From Marivirga atlantica (GTDB taxonomy: Bacteria > Bacteroidota > Bacteroidia > Cytophagales > Cyclobacteriaceae), in assembly GCF_016734805.1 (NCBI RefSeq), contig NZ_JAERQG010000002.1, positions 620,001 to 684,000 of the forward strand: a stretch of DNA of 64,000 nucleotides, read 5' to 3'. Position numbers and translations under genes: made by a program. A model generated the notes under the pieces. That model made no database searches. It was not told the origin of the DNA and saw nothing but the letters and a program-made list of their open reading frames with translations. Shown here piece after piece: positions 21,216 to 30,627 of the stretch. Within the stretch, counting starts at the first letter, position 1, and every line of letters starts with the position of its first letter.

Positions 21216-21248
21216 AAGCCCCTTATTCATAGAATAAGGGGCTTTTTT
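21216..21248 (+). terminator. Strong rho-independent terminator
   Basis: A perfect 13-bp stem AAGCCCCTTATTC/GAATAAGGGGCTT with a 3-base loop ATA is followed by four more T residues. Confidence 0.9.
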
Positions 21249-21254
21249 ATTCTA

Positions 21255-21262
21255 TACTTTTG
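21255..21262 (+). promoter_or_regulatory. Bacteroidota -7 box upstream of the CHASE-PAS sensor
   Basis: TACTTTTG matches TAnnTTTG exactly and lies 26 bp before the start codon, immediately after a strong terminator. No TTG at -33 is seen. Confidence 0.4.
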
Positions 21263-21287
21263 TATAAATATTGTATCTTGACGGACG

Positions 21288-23126
21288 ATGCAGATAGGAA
21301 AAAATAAAATTGATGATCAATCTTTATTGTGGGGCAGATTCTTCAAAAAGGCCTTTTTGTTTGGGACAGGCTCATTCTTTTTAGTGGCTATCCTATGCTA
21401 CTTTGCCATATCTATAAGCTTTAAGGTTTACAAACAGCAAGAGCATGAAAATATGGATGCTCAATTAGATATCGTGAAATCACGCATAAGCAGGGTTATG
21501 CGTATTACAAATTTAGAAGCTTTTAATGTGGCACTTCAGATATCTGATGCAGGCACCATTATGAAAATTGATTCCGTAGGGGAAGCCATCATTCAAAGAA
21601 ATCCTTTTATATCAGGCATTGAAATAGTACCTGATGGCATTATTACAGAAGTGTATCCTTATGAGCGACATAAAGAAGCACTCAATTTAAATATCCTGCA
21701 GCTACCTAGTGCGCGTGCCTCAGCCATGAAAGCAGTTGAAACAAAAAAGATTTTTTATGCCGGTCCTTTAGAGTTAAAGCAAGGAGGGGAAGCTCTTATT
21801 GCCAGATTACCCATTTTTAGAAGAGGGAAATTTTGGGGGTTTTCTGCCATTATAATCGACTTTGATGCTTTTATTGAAGAAGCAGGGATGAGGAAAACCA
21901 ATGATGATAATGTTCACGTTAAATTCTCAAGGATGGATCCATCCACAGGTAATGAAGAGGTGTTTCTGGATTTTGATGGAAACTATTCGCAAAAAAAGAC
22001 TTACGAATTTGAAGATTCTAATTGGGTGGTGAGCGTTTATTCTGCCATTAATGATAGTGTATACTTCGTGCTGGTCTTTTTCATCCTTACCTCATTTATG
22101 ATTTCAATTGGCGCAGGCTATTTTATTTATGAACGATTCAAAAAGCCTATCATACTTGAAAATCAACTAGATGAAAAGTCCAAAGAACTACTAAGACAGA
22201 ACGATTATTTTTCTTCTTTAATTAATGCCATTCCAGATTTTGTCTTCATTGTGGATAAAGATTGTGTACTCTTAAATTTTCATTCATCTTCTCTGGAGGG
22301 CTTAGTTGATAAGACGTTAAACTTTATAGGTAAGTCAGTTGATGACTACCTTGGCAAAGAAACTTCTCAAAAACTAAGACGAAAAGTAAGATATACTTTA
22401 ATTAACAATGAGGATACCAGCCATAATTATCATTTAATATTAGACGGTAAAAAAGAGTATTTTGAAGCCAGAATTGTGAGAATAAATGAAAATGAGGCGT
22501 TAGTTCTGGTAAGAAACATCTCTAAAATTGTGCAGGCCAATACAAGGTTGTATGAAAGTGAAAACAAGTACAGGCATTTGGTACAACAGGCACCTGATTG
22601 TATTTTTCATACTGATACCGATGGTCTTATTCTTAGTGTGAATAAAGCTGGCTTGGCCATGACAGGCTATTCCCGAAAGGATTTAGAAAACAAAAATATT
22701 GACGTTTGCATTAAGCTTGATAATGCTGAAGAGAACCTGAGTTCTTATTTGAAAAAAACGAGTTTAACCTCTCATAGCGCCATCATTTATACAGCTAATG
22801 GAGAAGAGATAGCTGCCGAAGTCAGTGCTTCAGTGGCTCCTGATGGTACCATTTTAGGAATTGCCAGAGATATTACTGAGCGTAAGAAGTATATTGATTC
22901 TATTGAACAACAAAATGATAAGTTAAAAGAAATTGCCTGGATTCAATCACATGAAGTAAGGGCGCCCTTGTCTAAGATACTTTCACTAATTGATTATTTC
23001 AAGCACAGTTATTCTCATGCCACATTAACTACGGAAGAGATTCTGGCACATGTTGAGTCGGCCTCTCACGAATTGGATAAAAAGATAAGGGAGATAGTAA
23101 AAAAAGCCGAAGAAGCTGAAAAATAA
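21288..23126 (+). CDS. CHASE-PAS-PAS sensor ending in a histidine-containing DHp helix, no ATPase domain
   Basis: A 612-residue membrane sensor. A first transmembrane helix (about 22-44) and a second (about 255-278) enclose a periplasmic CHASE-like domain (IVPDGIITEVYPYE, YAGPLELKQGGEALIARLP). Two PAS domains follow (about 300-410 and 420-535; DFVFIVDKD, GLILSVNKAG, ITERKKY). The protein ends in a DHp-like helix, IAWIQSHEVRAPLSKIL, where His555 occupies the phospho-acceptor position of histidine kinases. Only 57 residues remain after it, so the HATPase (N, G1, G2) domain is absent. Gene ends are clean, so this is not an obvious truncation. It may accept phosphate from another kinase or act through dimerisation. 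The next gene has the same unusual ending. Confidence 0.8.
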   Translation: MQIGKNKIDDQSLLWGRFFKKAFLFGTGSFFLVAILCYFAISISFKVYKQQEHENMDAQLDIVKSRISRVMRITNLEAFNVALQISDAGTIMKIDSVGEAIIQRNPFISGIEIVPDGIITEVYPYERHKEALNLNILQLPSARASAMKAVETKKIFYAGPLELKQGGEALIARLPIFRRGKFWGFSAIIIDFDAFIEEAGMRKTNDDNVHVKFSRMDPSTGNEEVFLDFDGNYSQKKTYEFEDSNWVVSVYSAINDSVYFVLVFFILTSFMISIGAGYFIYERFKKPIILENQLDEKSKELLRQNDYFSSLINAIPDFVFIVDKDCVLLNFHSSSLEGLVDKTLNFIGKSVDDYLGKETSQKLRRKVRYTLINNEDTSHNYHLILDGKKEYFEARIVRINENEALVLVRNISKIVQANTRLYESENKYRHLVQQAPDCIFHTDTDGLILSVNKAGLAMTGYSRKDLENKNIDVCIKLDNAEENLSSYLKKTSLTSHSAIIYTANGEEIAAEVSASVAPDGTILGIARDITERKKYIDSIEQQNDKLKEIAWIQSHEVRAPLSKILSLIDYFKHSYSHATLTTEEILAHVESASHELDKKIREIVKKAEEAEK

Positions 23127-23145
23127 GCTTACACTTTAAAAAATA

Positions 23146-23172
23146 TTAACAGTTATTCTGATTATCTGTTAA
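23146..23172. promoter_or_regulatory. Inverted repeat between the two sensor genes
   Basis: TTAACAG and CTGTTAA are perfect arms separated by 13 bp. No T tract follows, so it is more like an operator than a terminator. It lies about 45 bp upstream of the second sensor gene. Confidence 0.3.
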
Positions 23173-23217
23173 GATTCTCTTAGATTAAACAGGAACTTCT
23201 AAACAAGATAAAATAGT

Positions 23218-24174
23218 TTGCAATCTGTAGCCTCTATATGGAAACGAATCGATTATTTCGGCAAGGCATCCTTCTTTTTTAGATTGCTTGGCTATCTGTT
23301 TTATGGCCTTTATCTGTATTTATTTGTTAGAGAGTATCAAATCCCACTTAATATCGGTCATGTTTTAATTTACATGGTTGGCTTTTTTATACCTTGGCTG
23401 TATTTATATGATTATGCAAGGCACAATAACAGTAATAGAACTTTAATTAAACACCTGACGGTTGATTTTTTCTTGATGGGTTTTTATGTTGGTTTTATAC
23501 ACTTGAGCTATATACCTTCTGTGTTATTTATTGTTTGTACTATAACCAGCTATGTGGCTTCTAAAGGTTATAAAGGAGCTGTAAGATTCTTACTATTTCC
23601 ATTAGGGTACCTGTTTTATTTAGTATTTTTTGATTTTACCCTAAATACTGATTTACCAACTTATCTTGATTTATTCGCTATTGTATATGTATTTATTCAC
23701 CTGAATATACTGGCCTTCATTAGCTACAGATATTCAAGAAATTTGCATCGTACAAAAAGTGTTGTTTTAAAGCAGCAAGATGAAATTCTCGCACAATCTG
23801 ATGAATTGAAAGCGGTGAATGATTCCTTGGTTCAATCAAATACTAATTTGGAAAAAATTGTGGGTTCCAGAACTAAAGAACTTGAAGCAAAAAAAGCAAA
23901 ATTGGCGGAATATGCTTTTATCAATGGCCACCAACTTCGGGCACCGGTTGCCACTATGTTGGGACTAATCAATTTAATTGCTCATGCTGAAAATGAAGAG
24001 GAGCGAAAGGAAATTACTGAAAAACTAAAATACGAAGTAGACCTTTTAAATTTAACTATTAAAGACATACGGTTAAGGCTGGAAACCGATGAATTAATTC
24101 ACGATGAGATGGAAGCCCTTGAAGAAAGTCTTTCACGTTATCGAAAAAACCTAAATTTGGATGATACCCTTTAA
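23218..24174 (+). CDS. Six-helix membrane sensor ending in a DHp-like helix, no ATPase domain
   Basis: A 318-residue protein. Residues of about 18-170 form roughly six membrane helices, resembling membrane sensor modules, followed by a coiled coil (about 180-228, QQDEILAQSDELKAVNDSL). The end carries YAFINGHQLRAPVATMLGLI, an H-box with His238 at the phospho-acceptor position, then about 80 more residues and no ATP-binding domain. The start must be the TTG at 23218, since an in-frame stop lies three codons upstream. It is 92 bp behind the CHASE-PAS protein, which ends in the same way, so the pair may work together, for instance as phospho-accepting partners of a kinase encoded elsewhere. Function not established. 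Confidence 0.7.
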   Translation: MQSVASIWKRIDYFGKASFFFRLLGYLFYGLYLYLFVREYQIPLNIGHVLIYMVGFFIPWLYLYDYARHNNSNRTLIKHLTVDFFLMGFYVGFIHLSYIPSVLFIVCTITSYVASKGYKGAVRFLLFPLGYLFYLVFFDFTLNTDLPTYLDLFAIVYVFIHLNILAFISYRYSRNLHRTKSVVLKQQDEILAQSDELKAVNDSLVQSNTNLEKIVGSRTKELEAKKAKLAEYAFINGHQLRAPVATMLGLINLIAHAENEEERKEITEKLKYEVDLLNLTIKDIRLRLETDELIHDEMEALEESLSRYRKNLNLDDTL

Positions 24175-24211
24175 TAATTATTAAGTGTACCATCCAAAAA
24201 TAAGTATTTGG

Positions 24212-25375
24212 TTAATAGCTCATTTCAACAATTTCTTTTGCTAACTGAGGTCCAACCTTCTGTCTTTCGCCAAGCCCCATCCAATTACGCTCTTTAAATC
24301 TGTTAAATACTTCATCTGCAGTATGCTCATAGTTTTGAGCGTACTCTGAAAGTTTTGTGTCTATCTCCAAAGAGTGAAAGAAGCTTACAGTCTTCTCAAT
24401 TGCTTTGTCTGCAATTTCTTCTTTACTACCTTCTGTAATACCCCAAATTCTTCTTCCGTACTGAACAAGCTTTTCAATTTTATCTTCTTTTAACTTCCTG
24501 TAAAGGTTTGGTGCTATAATAGCCAGCGTTCTGGCGTGATCAATTCCATGTAAAGCAGTTAATTCATGGGCGATCATATGAGTTGCCCAATCTGTTGGTA
24601 CACCTAGTCTTAATATGCCGTTTAAAGCCATAGTAGCACTCCACATAAATTCACCGGCAAGATGCTTGTCTGCAGGGTTTTCCATTACTTTGGGAGCTAT
24701 TTCTATAAGTGTATGAAGTATACTTTCAGCTATTCTATCTTGCAGATAGGCACCATGATCATAAGTAAGGTATTGCTCCATTGTATGGGTAAATGCATCT
24801 ACAATACCATTGGCAATTTGTCGCTTAGGTAGTGAGGCAACAACTGCAGGATCTAGTATAGAAAATTGAGGGAAATATTGAGGACCTCCAAAGGTTCTTT
24901 TTTGCTGAGTAGCCGCTTTAGTAACCACGGCACCAGAATTCATTTCTGAACCTGTAGCAGGTAAGGTAAGTACGGTACCAAAAGGAACAACTTTCTCCTG
25001 TTTGCGCGCTTTCATCTGTTCCACCAATTCCCACTCATCACCTTCATAGTGAACAGCCGCAGATAAAAACTTACAGCCATCAATTACAGAACCACCACCT
25101 ACAGCTAAAATAAAATCAATGTCTTTTTCGCGGATAATTTCAACGGCTTTCATTAAAGTTTCAAAGTGGGGATTAGGCTCTATTCCACCAAATTCTGTTA
25201 TCTCGAAGCTTTTGGTTGCTTCAATAACTTGGTCGTAGATACCATTTTTCTTAATGCTGCCACCTCCATAAGCCATCAATACTTTTGATCCATGGGGGAT
25301 ATTTTCTGCAAGTTTAGCTATTTGCCCTTCGCCAAAAATGATTTTTGTGGGGTTTTTAAATTCAAAATTATTCAT
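24212..25375 (-). CDS. yqhD: NADPH-dependent aldehyde reductase (iron/zinc-type alcohol dehydrogenase), YqhD
   Basis: A 387-residue dehydrogenase, the same length as E. coli YqhD and recognisably its orthologue through the whole sequence (LMAYGGGSIKKNGIYDQV, FGGIEPNPHFETLMKAV, LTLPATGSEMNSGAVVT, LNGILRLGVPTDWATHM in part). The YGGGS motif (36-40) binds the NADPH; Asp193, His197, His266 and His280 correspond to the metal ligands. YqhD reduces short aldehydes, including products of lipid peroxidation and methylglyoxal-type compounds, with NADPH. Probably protective against aldehyde stress here. Single gene, convergent with the preceding sensor gene. Confidence 0.93.
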   Translation of the reverse strand: MNNFEFKNPTKIIFGEGQIAKLAENIPHGSKVLMAYGGGSIKKNGIYDQVIEATKSFEITEFGGIEPNPHFETLMKAVEIIREKDIDFILAVGGGSVIDGCKFLSAAVHYEGDEWELVEQMKARKQEKVVPFGTVLTLPATGSEMNSGAVVTKAATQQKRTFGGPQYFPQFSILDPAVVASLPKRQIANGIVDAFTHTMEQYLTYDHGAYLQDRIAESILHTLIEIAPKVMENPADKHLAGEFMWSATMALNGILRLGVPTDWATHMIAHELTALHGIDHARTLAIIAPNLYRKLKEDKIEKLVQYGRRIWGITEGSKEEIADKAIEKTVSFFHSLEIDTKLSEYAQNYEHTADEVFNRFKERNWMGLGERQKVGPQLAKEIVEMSY

Positions 25376-25481
25376 ATTGATATGTTTCTTTTCTCATTGT
25401 TTGACAGACTAACGAATGAGACTTTTTATGGTTATTGATAATATAACTATCTTGGAAGGAGTTTTTTAACTTTTTATTGCA

Positions 25482-26165
25482 ATGTATATGTCTTTCAAGA
25501 ACTTAATCTTAACTCTATTTGTAGGGTCAATTATATTCTTATCCTCTTGTGAGCCACCTGCTACTGATGAGCTTCTAATAGATGAACTCTTAACTTCTTT
25601 GGAGCGAGCTGATGCACGGTATTTTGATTTTACCTATGAAAGAAAGGATAAACATAACGGGCAAATTGAAAGACTATCTGGCTTATCTTTCTTGAAAAGG
25701 AATAAAGACACTTACATAAACAATGCTTATTTTAACTTAAATGAGTCAGAACAAATCAACTATCTTCAGTTGCTTGAAGATGGTGAGGTGGGTGTTAATA
25801 GACTAGTTAGTCAATTGCTTGATGAAAATGCTTTATACAACCTGCGCGATTCAATCAATAGCCCTGTATTGATTAATCCTCAGTGGTTATCAAAATTAAT
25901 TAATGATGCTAATGATTTATCAATAACGCATGATCAAGATAAGGCTGAGGTAGCTTTGCATTTGCGTACTGATAAACAGGAAATTCAGCTGCTTTGGTTA
26001 AAGGATAGAAAAGTGCTTAGTTCTCTAAGAATTAATGAACTTGAAGATGGTCAACCGCTAATAGAGCATAAGTGGCATTTCAATTATCTGTCAAAAAATC
26101 AGTTTGAATTATTGGCTGCTCAGCATGAAGAAATATTGAAAACTCAAAGATCAATGATGCTGTAG
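25482..26165 (+). CDS. Lipoprotein of unknown function
   Basis: A 227-residue lipoprotein. A hydrophobic leader ends in the lipobox FLSSC (Cys23 from the first ATG), followed by the acidic stretch EPPATDELLIDELL. The mature domain appears mixed alpha/beta (YFDFTYERKDKHNG, VALHLRTDKQEIQLLWLKD, HKWHFNYLS). No family recognised. Two close ATGs (25482 and 25488) are both possible; the second gives a more usual leader. It is divergent from yqhD and followed 82 bp later by another hypothetical gene. Confidence 0.65.
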   Translation: MYMSFKNLILTLFVGSIIFLSSCEPPATDELLIDELLTSLERADARYFDFTYERKDKHNGQIERLSGLSFLKRNKDTYINNAYFNLNESEQINYLQLLEDGEVGVNRLVSQLLDENALYNLRDSINSPVLINPQWLSKLINDANDLSITHDQDKAEVALHLRTDKQEIQLLWLKDRKVLSSLRINELEDGQPLIEHKWHFNYLSKNQFELLAAQHEEILKTQRSMML

Positions 26166-26208
26166 TAGTTTTAAAGCTTTATTGAGTTTAAAGTGTTGGA
26201 ATATGAAT

Positions 26209-26228
26209 TTGAAAAATGTATTTTTCAA
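26209..26228. promoter_or_regulatory. Perfect 9-bp inverted repeat upstream of a hypothetical gene
   Basis: TTGAAAAAT and ATTTTTCAA flank a 2-bp spacer, 19 bp before the next start codon. The position close to the ribosome-binding region suits a repressor site or an mRNA hairpin limiting translation. Confidence 0.4.
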
Positions 26229-26247
26229 TACTAAAAATTGAAATATT

Positions 26248-26844
26248 ATGTTTAGCGAAGCAGAAATTGCCGTAATAAATGAAAATGAGGAAGTTCAGAA
26301 AATAGTTGAAAGCTTGAAAACTGACTTTCTTGAAAAGGAAGCTAAATATTTTGAGATAAGCGCTCATGATTTCCTTTCTTTAATTTTCCTGAGCACCGCG
26401 GTAGGGAAGGCAATGGCCAATGATCACATCAGCTTTGCCGAAGAAATGTCTTTACAAAAAAAAGCACGAAAGCTTTCTAAGGGTGGTTTCTTTATTTCGA
26501 AAGACCCTGTGGCCGATGGAATGAAATACCTCATCAAAAGCTTTAAGGATTGGGAGGAGAAATTTTACAAAGCTATTTTCGATATCTTTCATATTTTGTT
26601 TTCTGATGAAACTATCAAACGAGCCAACAATCCTGACTATCATTATGAGGACAGAATTATGAATGCTCCATATCTGCTGATTCGCTTTCTTTCATCACTT
26701 TTTCTTGAGCGCGATGAGGATATTTTGAACCCAGGAAAAATCAGAAAAGTGGAGTTTGATAAAATTTCTGAAATAGGCAAAAAGATAGGTTTTGCTGAAC
26801 TACTTATTTTTACAGAATTTTTAGATAAATACGAACTTAAATAG
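26248..26844 (+). CDS. Hypothetical helical cytoplasmic protein
   Basis: A 198-residue protein without signal peptide or membrane segment. It is predicted mainly helical, with charged surface helices (EEVQKIVESLKTDFLEKEAK, SFAEEMSLQKKARKLSKGG, in part) and ends ELLIFTEFLDKYELK. I do not recognise a family. The 20-bp palindrome just before the start codon suggests its expression is controlled. It is followed 76 bp later by a secreted protein with its own upstream region. Confidence 0.6.
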   Translation: MFSEAEIAVINENEEVQKIVESLKTDFLEKEAKYFEISAHDFLSLIFLSTAVGKAMANDHISFAEEMSLQKKARKLSKGGFFISKDPVADGMKYLIKSFKDWEEKFYKAIFDIFHILFSDETIKRANNPDYHYEDRIMNAPYLLIRFLSSLFLERDEDILNPGKIRKVEFDKISEIGKKIGFAELLIFTEFLDKYELK

Positions 26845-26920
26845 CCTTGTTTCGGCCTTTAGCATAATTATTGTATCTTTACGGATTCGGAATCTTTCGA
26901 GGTGGACCGTACCGTTTTTT

Positions 26921-27970
26921 ATGAAGAAACTATTACCTTTTCTAGTCATAATTTTGTGCTTACATAGCTTCAGCTATGCGCAGGTATTTAATCCCTGGGG
27001 ACCGCCTCCTAATCATAAGGATTTAAAGCCCAATCTAATCCGGCAATTGCTTTCTCATGTTTCCGGAGAAGTAGCCCTTGGCTATGGAAGCACCCGTTAC
27101 CTCCAAAATCTGGACAATTATTCGTTATACAGTGGTAATAATCAACTTTTACTTTTAGGTCAGGATTCTACAGGTCAGTCTGTTGGTATTGGTAACTGGC
27201 TTAATAAACCATTTGTAACGGATACATTCAGCGCCTATAATGCTACTACGTTTGAGCTAAACAGTAGCAATGAATTTGATCCAAATGGTGAGTATATCAT
27301 TGAAGATGGCAAGCGAAGGCTGAGAGGAGGAGGTAGTGCTATTCCTATATCAGTCAAAGGAACAATTAACTGGAGAAGATTTAGAATAGGTGGTGGAGCT
27401 ACTTTTGTGTTAAACACAAAAGCCAAACTAAGTTTAAAGGGATATCCGGATTATATCAACTCCTATGAATCTGATTTCGGAACCTTCTTTACTCAGAAAT
27501 ACTATTTCACTGCTGGTTACAGGTATTTCGACTTTTGGAGTACATCCTATTATGTCGATCTGGAATATGGAAGCTTCAAACTATCACAAAATGCTTTTCC
27601 TGCCAGTAATGTGGCTTTAAGCAAATACTGGAATATCAGTTTACCTATTGAAAAGCACTTGTCAAAGTATTTTAGCCTGGTATTACGACCTTCGTTGGAT
27701 TTGAAATCAATTCAAACAGCTATCCCAACAGGAGAGTCAATTAAAACAAAAATGTGGAATGTTCAGCTTCAGGCAGGTATAAGAGTGAGCTTTCCGCTTT
27801 ATAAAAAATGTCCAATTAGTAATTGTGAAGCACAAAAGGAGCATCTTCATGTAGATAAGCAGTTTAGAGGACAACCGCTATATAAGATTCAGAATCCTAA
27901 AGTAGGTGAAAATCATAGAAAAATGGATAGAGGCAAAAGAGGCTTTTTTAGCTTTTTGAAACCTCAATGA
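26921..27970 (+). CDS. Secreted outer-membrane beta-barrel-like protein
   Basis: A 349-residue exported protein. Signal peptide 1-20 (ends SYAQ), then strand-rich segments with alternating residues and many Tyr/Gly (SGEVALGYGSTRYL, RFRIGGGATFVLN, YYFTAGYRYFDFWS, WNVQLQAGIRVSFPLY). These suggest an outer-membrane barrel. The C-terminal 45 residues are basic (KKCPISNC, KMDRGKRGFFSFLKPQ) and would be periplasmic. No family name recognised. Its last codons contain the -33 element of the gyrA promoter. Confidence 0.65.
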   Translation: MKKLLPFLVIILCLHSFSYAQVFNPWGPPPNHKDLKPNLIRQLLSHVSGEVALGYGSTRYLQNLDNYSLYSGNNQLLLLGQDSTGQSVGIGNWLNKPFVTDTFSAYNATTFELNSSNEFDPNGEYIIEDGKRRLRGGGSAIPISVKGTINWRRFRIGGGATFVLNTKAKLSLKGYPDYINSYESDFGTFFTQKYYFTAGYRYFDFWSTSYYVDLEYGSFKLSQNAFPASNVALSKYWNISLPIEKHLSKYFSLVLRPSLDLKSIQTAIPTGESIKTKMWNVQLQAGIRVSFPLYKKCPISNCEAQKEHLHVDKQFRGQPLYKIQNPKVGENHRKMDRGKRGFFSFLKPQ

Positions 27971-27984
27971 AATGCTTATTTTTG
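27956..27984 (+). promoter_or_regulatory. Consensus Bacteroidota promoter for gyrA
   Basis: TTG at 27956-27958 and TATTTTTG at 27977-27984 (exact TAnnTTTG) are 18 bp apart. The gyrA ATG follows 59 bp later. The -33 element lies inside the end of the preceding coding region. Confidence 0.7.
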
Positions 27985-28043
27985 TCACCGCTTTAAAGCA
28001 AACATAAATTGTAGTTAAGTAAGATATAGTTCAAATAAATAGA

Positions 28044-30566
28044 ATGGCTGAAGGAGAAAATGAGAATATAACCCCGATTTTTATCGAGGAGGAAATGAGA
28101 GTAGCCTACATTGATTATTCAATGTCGGTAATTGTTTCCAGAGCCCTACCCGATGTAAGGGATGGTCTTAAACCAGTACACAGACGTATCCTCTATGGAA
28201 TGCAGGAACTTGGGCTTGCTTACAACAGACCGTATAAGAAGTCTGCCAGAATTGTAGGAGAAGTGCTAGGTAAGTATCACCCGCACGGTGATTCAGCTGT
28301 TTACGATACCATGGTACGTATGGCTCAACCTTGGTCTTTACGTTATCAAATGGTTGATGGACAGGGTAACTTCGGTTCAATTGATGGAGATTCTCCTGCA
28401 GCGATGCGTTATACAGAAGCACGTCTGAAGCGAATTGCCGAAGAGATGTTGTCTGATATCAACAAAAACACTGTTGATTTTCAACCGAACTTTGATGACT
28501 CATTAAATGAACCTTCAGTATTGCCTGCTAAAGTACCGAATCTCCTTTTAAACGGTGCATCAGGTATTGCCGTAGGTATGGCAACGAATATGGCTCCGCA
28601 CAACTTAACAGAAGTTGTTGATGGTATTACTGCCTATATCGATAATAATGAGATTGAAATTGCTGAGCTGATGGAGCATATATCAGCTCCTGATTTCCCA
28701 ACCGGAGGTATTATTTATGGCTATCAGGGAGTAAGGTCAGCTTTTGAAACAGGCCGCGGTAGAATTGTCATGCGTGCCAAAGCAGAAATTGAAGTGCTCA
28801 AGTCTGGTAGGGAACAAATCATTGTTACTGAAATCCCTTATTTGGTGAATAAGGCTTCGATGATTGAGAAAACTGCCGGCCTTGTTAATGAAAAGAGAAT
28901 TGAAGGCATCTCGGACATTAGAGATGAATCAGATAGAGACGGACTAAGAATTGTTTATGATATCAAAAAGGATGCTATTCCTAATGTTGTCTTAAATAAT
29001 CTTTATAAATATACTCAGCTGCAAACTTCATTTAGTGTTAACAATGTGGCTCTTGTTAAGGGCAGACCTGAAACACTAAACCTCAAAGATATGATCAAAC
29101 ACTATGTTGATCATAGGCATAATGTAGTAGTGCGTAGAACGCAGTATGAGTTAGATGAGGCACAGAAAAGAGCACATATCCTAGAAGGATACTTAATTGC
29201 GCTGGATAATCTTGATGCAGTAATTAAACTTATTAGAGAATCGAGAGATCCTGAAACTGCTAAGACTGGCTTGATGGAAAACTTTGAGCTATCTGAGATT
29301 CAGGCGAAAGCTATTCTAGATATGCGTCTTCAAAGGCTTACAGGTCTAGAAAGAGAAAAGATCATTGCTGAGTATGAAGAAATCAAGCAGTTGATAGAAA
29401 AATTAGAGGCTATTCTGGCGAACGAAGGTCTGAGAATGCAAATCATAAAAGATGAGCTGCAGGAAATGAAAGATCGTTATGGTGATGAAAGAAGAACTGA
29501 AATAGTTCACAGCGCTGAAGAGTTCACCGATGAGGACATGATTCCTAATGAAGAGGTAGTAATTACCATTTCGCATCAAGGTTATATTAAACGAACACTA
29601 CTCACTGAGTACAAAACTCAGGGTAGAGGTGGTGTTGGATCAAGAGGTGCTGGCTCTAAAGATGATGATTTTACCGAACTTCTTTTTGTTGCCAAAACTC
29701 ATAATTACCTGCTTATTTTCACTGAAAATGGTAAGGTATACTGGATTAAGGTTTACAGACTTCCTGAAGGATCAAAAACTTCTAAAGGTCGAGCTATCCA
29801 GAACCTCATCAACATTGAACCGGATGATTCTGTAAGAGCAGTTATCAATGTTGATAATTTGACTGATGAGGATTACATCAACAATAACTTCCTGGTAATG
29901 TGTACACAAAATGGTACCATTAAGAAAACCACCTTGGAAGCATATTCTCGCCCTCGAGCTAATGGTATCAATGCCATTACCATTAATGAAGGAGATAGAC
30001 TCTTGAACGTGAAATTAACTAATGGCGATAATGATATTATTATAGCTGCACGCTCAGGTAGAGCTATCCGATTCCACGAGAGCAATGTGCGCCCTATGGG
30101 TAGAACGGCTGCTGGTGTAAGAGGTATTAGTCTGGCGAGTGACAAGGACTACGTAGTAGAAATGGTGGCTATTACTCGTGAGAATGCAAACCTATTAGTA
30201 GTTTCTGAGAAAGGCTATGGTAAGCGTTCTGATATTGAAGACTACAGAATTACCAAAAGAGGTGGTAAAGGTGTTAAAACCCTAAATGTTACTGAAAAAA
30301 CAGGTGAGCTTGTTTCCATTAAAGAGGTAATTGATACTGATGACTTAATGATTATTAACAAGTCAGGTATTACCATCAGGCTTGAGGTAGACTCATTAAG
30401 GGTAATGGGAAGAGCTACTCAAGGTGTTAAGTTGATTAAAGTGGGAGACAATGACAGTATTTCTTCAGTAGAGAAAATTGAGAAGTTGGAAGGCGAAGAT
30501 GAAGAAATAATTGATGGAGAAGAGTCAACTGACAATGATGCAGGTGAGAAAACTCAGGAACAATAG
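28044..30566 (+). CDS. gyrA: DNA gyrase subunit A
   Basis: An 840-residue DNA gyrase A subunit, which with GyrB introduces negative supercoils. The catalytic tyrosine is Tyr123 in AMRYTEARL. The quinolone-resistance region reads [20 protein letters not shown], with Ser84 and Asp88 (E. coli Ser83 and Asp87), so the usual resistance changes are absent. The breakage-reunion domain is followed by the C-terminal beta-pinwheel; a GyrA-box-like motif TQGRGGVG lies near residue 527. The last 30 residues are an acidic tail ([16 protein letters not shown]), which in other gyrases modulates supercoiling. Has its own promoter; the TPR gene follows 61 bp downstream. Confidence 0.97.
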   Translation: MAEGENENITPIFIEEEMRVAYIDYSMSVIVSRALPDVRDGLKPVHRRILYGMQELGLAYNRPYKKSARIVGEVLGKYHPHGDSAVYDTMVRMAQPWSLRYQMVDGQGNFGSIDGDSPAAMRYTEARLKRIAEEMLSDINKNTVDFQPNFDDSLNEPSVLPAKVPNLLLNGASGIAVGMATNMAPHNLTEVVDGITAYIDNNEIEIAELMEHISAPDFPTGGIIYGYQGVRSAFETGRGRIVMRAKAEIEVLKSGREQIIVTEIPYLVNKASMIEKTAGLVNEKRIEGISDIRDESDRDGLRIVYDIKKDAIPNVVLNNLYKYTQLQTSFSVNNVALVKGRPETLNLKDMIKHYVDHRHNVVVRRTQYELDEAQKRAHILEGYLIALDNLDAVIKLIRESRDPETAKTGLMENFELSEIQAKAILDMRLQRLTGLEREKIIAEYEEIKQLIEKLEAILANEGLRMQIIKDELQEMKDRYGDERRTEIVHSAEEFTDEDMIPNEEVVITISHQGYIKRTLLTEYKTQGRGGVGSRGAGSKDDDFTELLFVAKTHNYLLIFTENGKVYWIKVYRLPEGSKTSKGRAIQNLINIEPDDSVRAVINVDNLTDEDYINNNFLVMCTQNGTIKKTTLEAYSRPRANGINAITINEGDRLLNVKLTNGDNDIIIAARSGRAIRFHESNVRPMGRTAAGVRGISLASDKDYVVEMVAITRENANLLVVSEKGYGKRSDIEDYRITKRGGKGVKTLNVTEKTGELVSIKEVIDTDDLMIINKSGITIRLEVDSLRVMGRATQGVKLIKVGDNDSISSVEKIEKLEGEDEEIIDGEESTDNDAGEKTQEQ

Positions 30567-30627
30567 GCAAGGTAATTGTTTATACTTTTTAAAAACAGAA
30601 AAATAGATAGATTAAAATAAACTGAAA

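Noticed and set aside
21288-23126. Calling the CHASE-PAS protein a complete histidine kinase
   Set aside because: The ATP-binding CA domain is absent; only the H-box is present.
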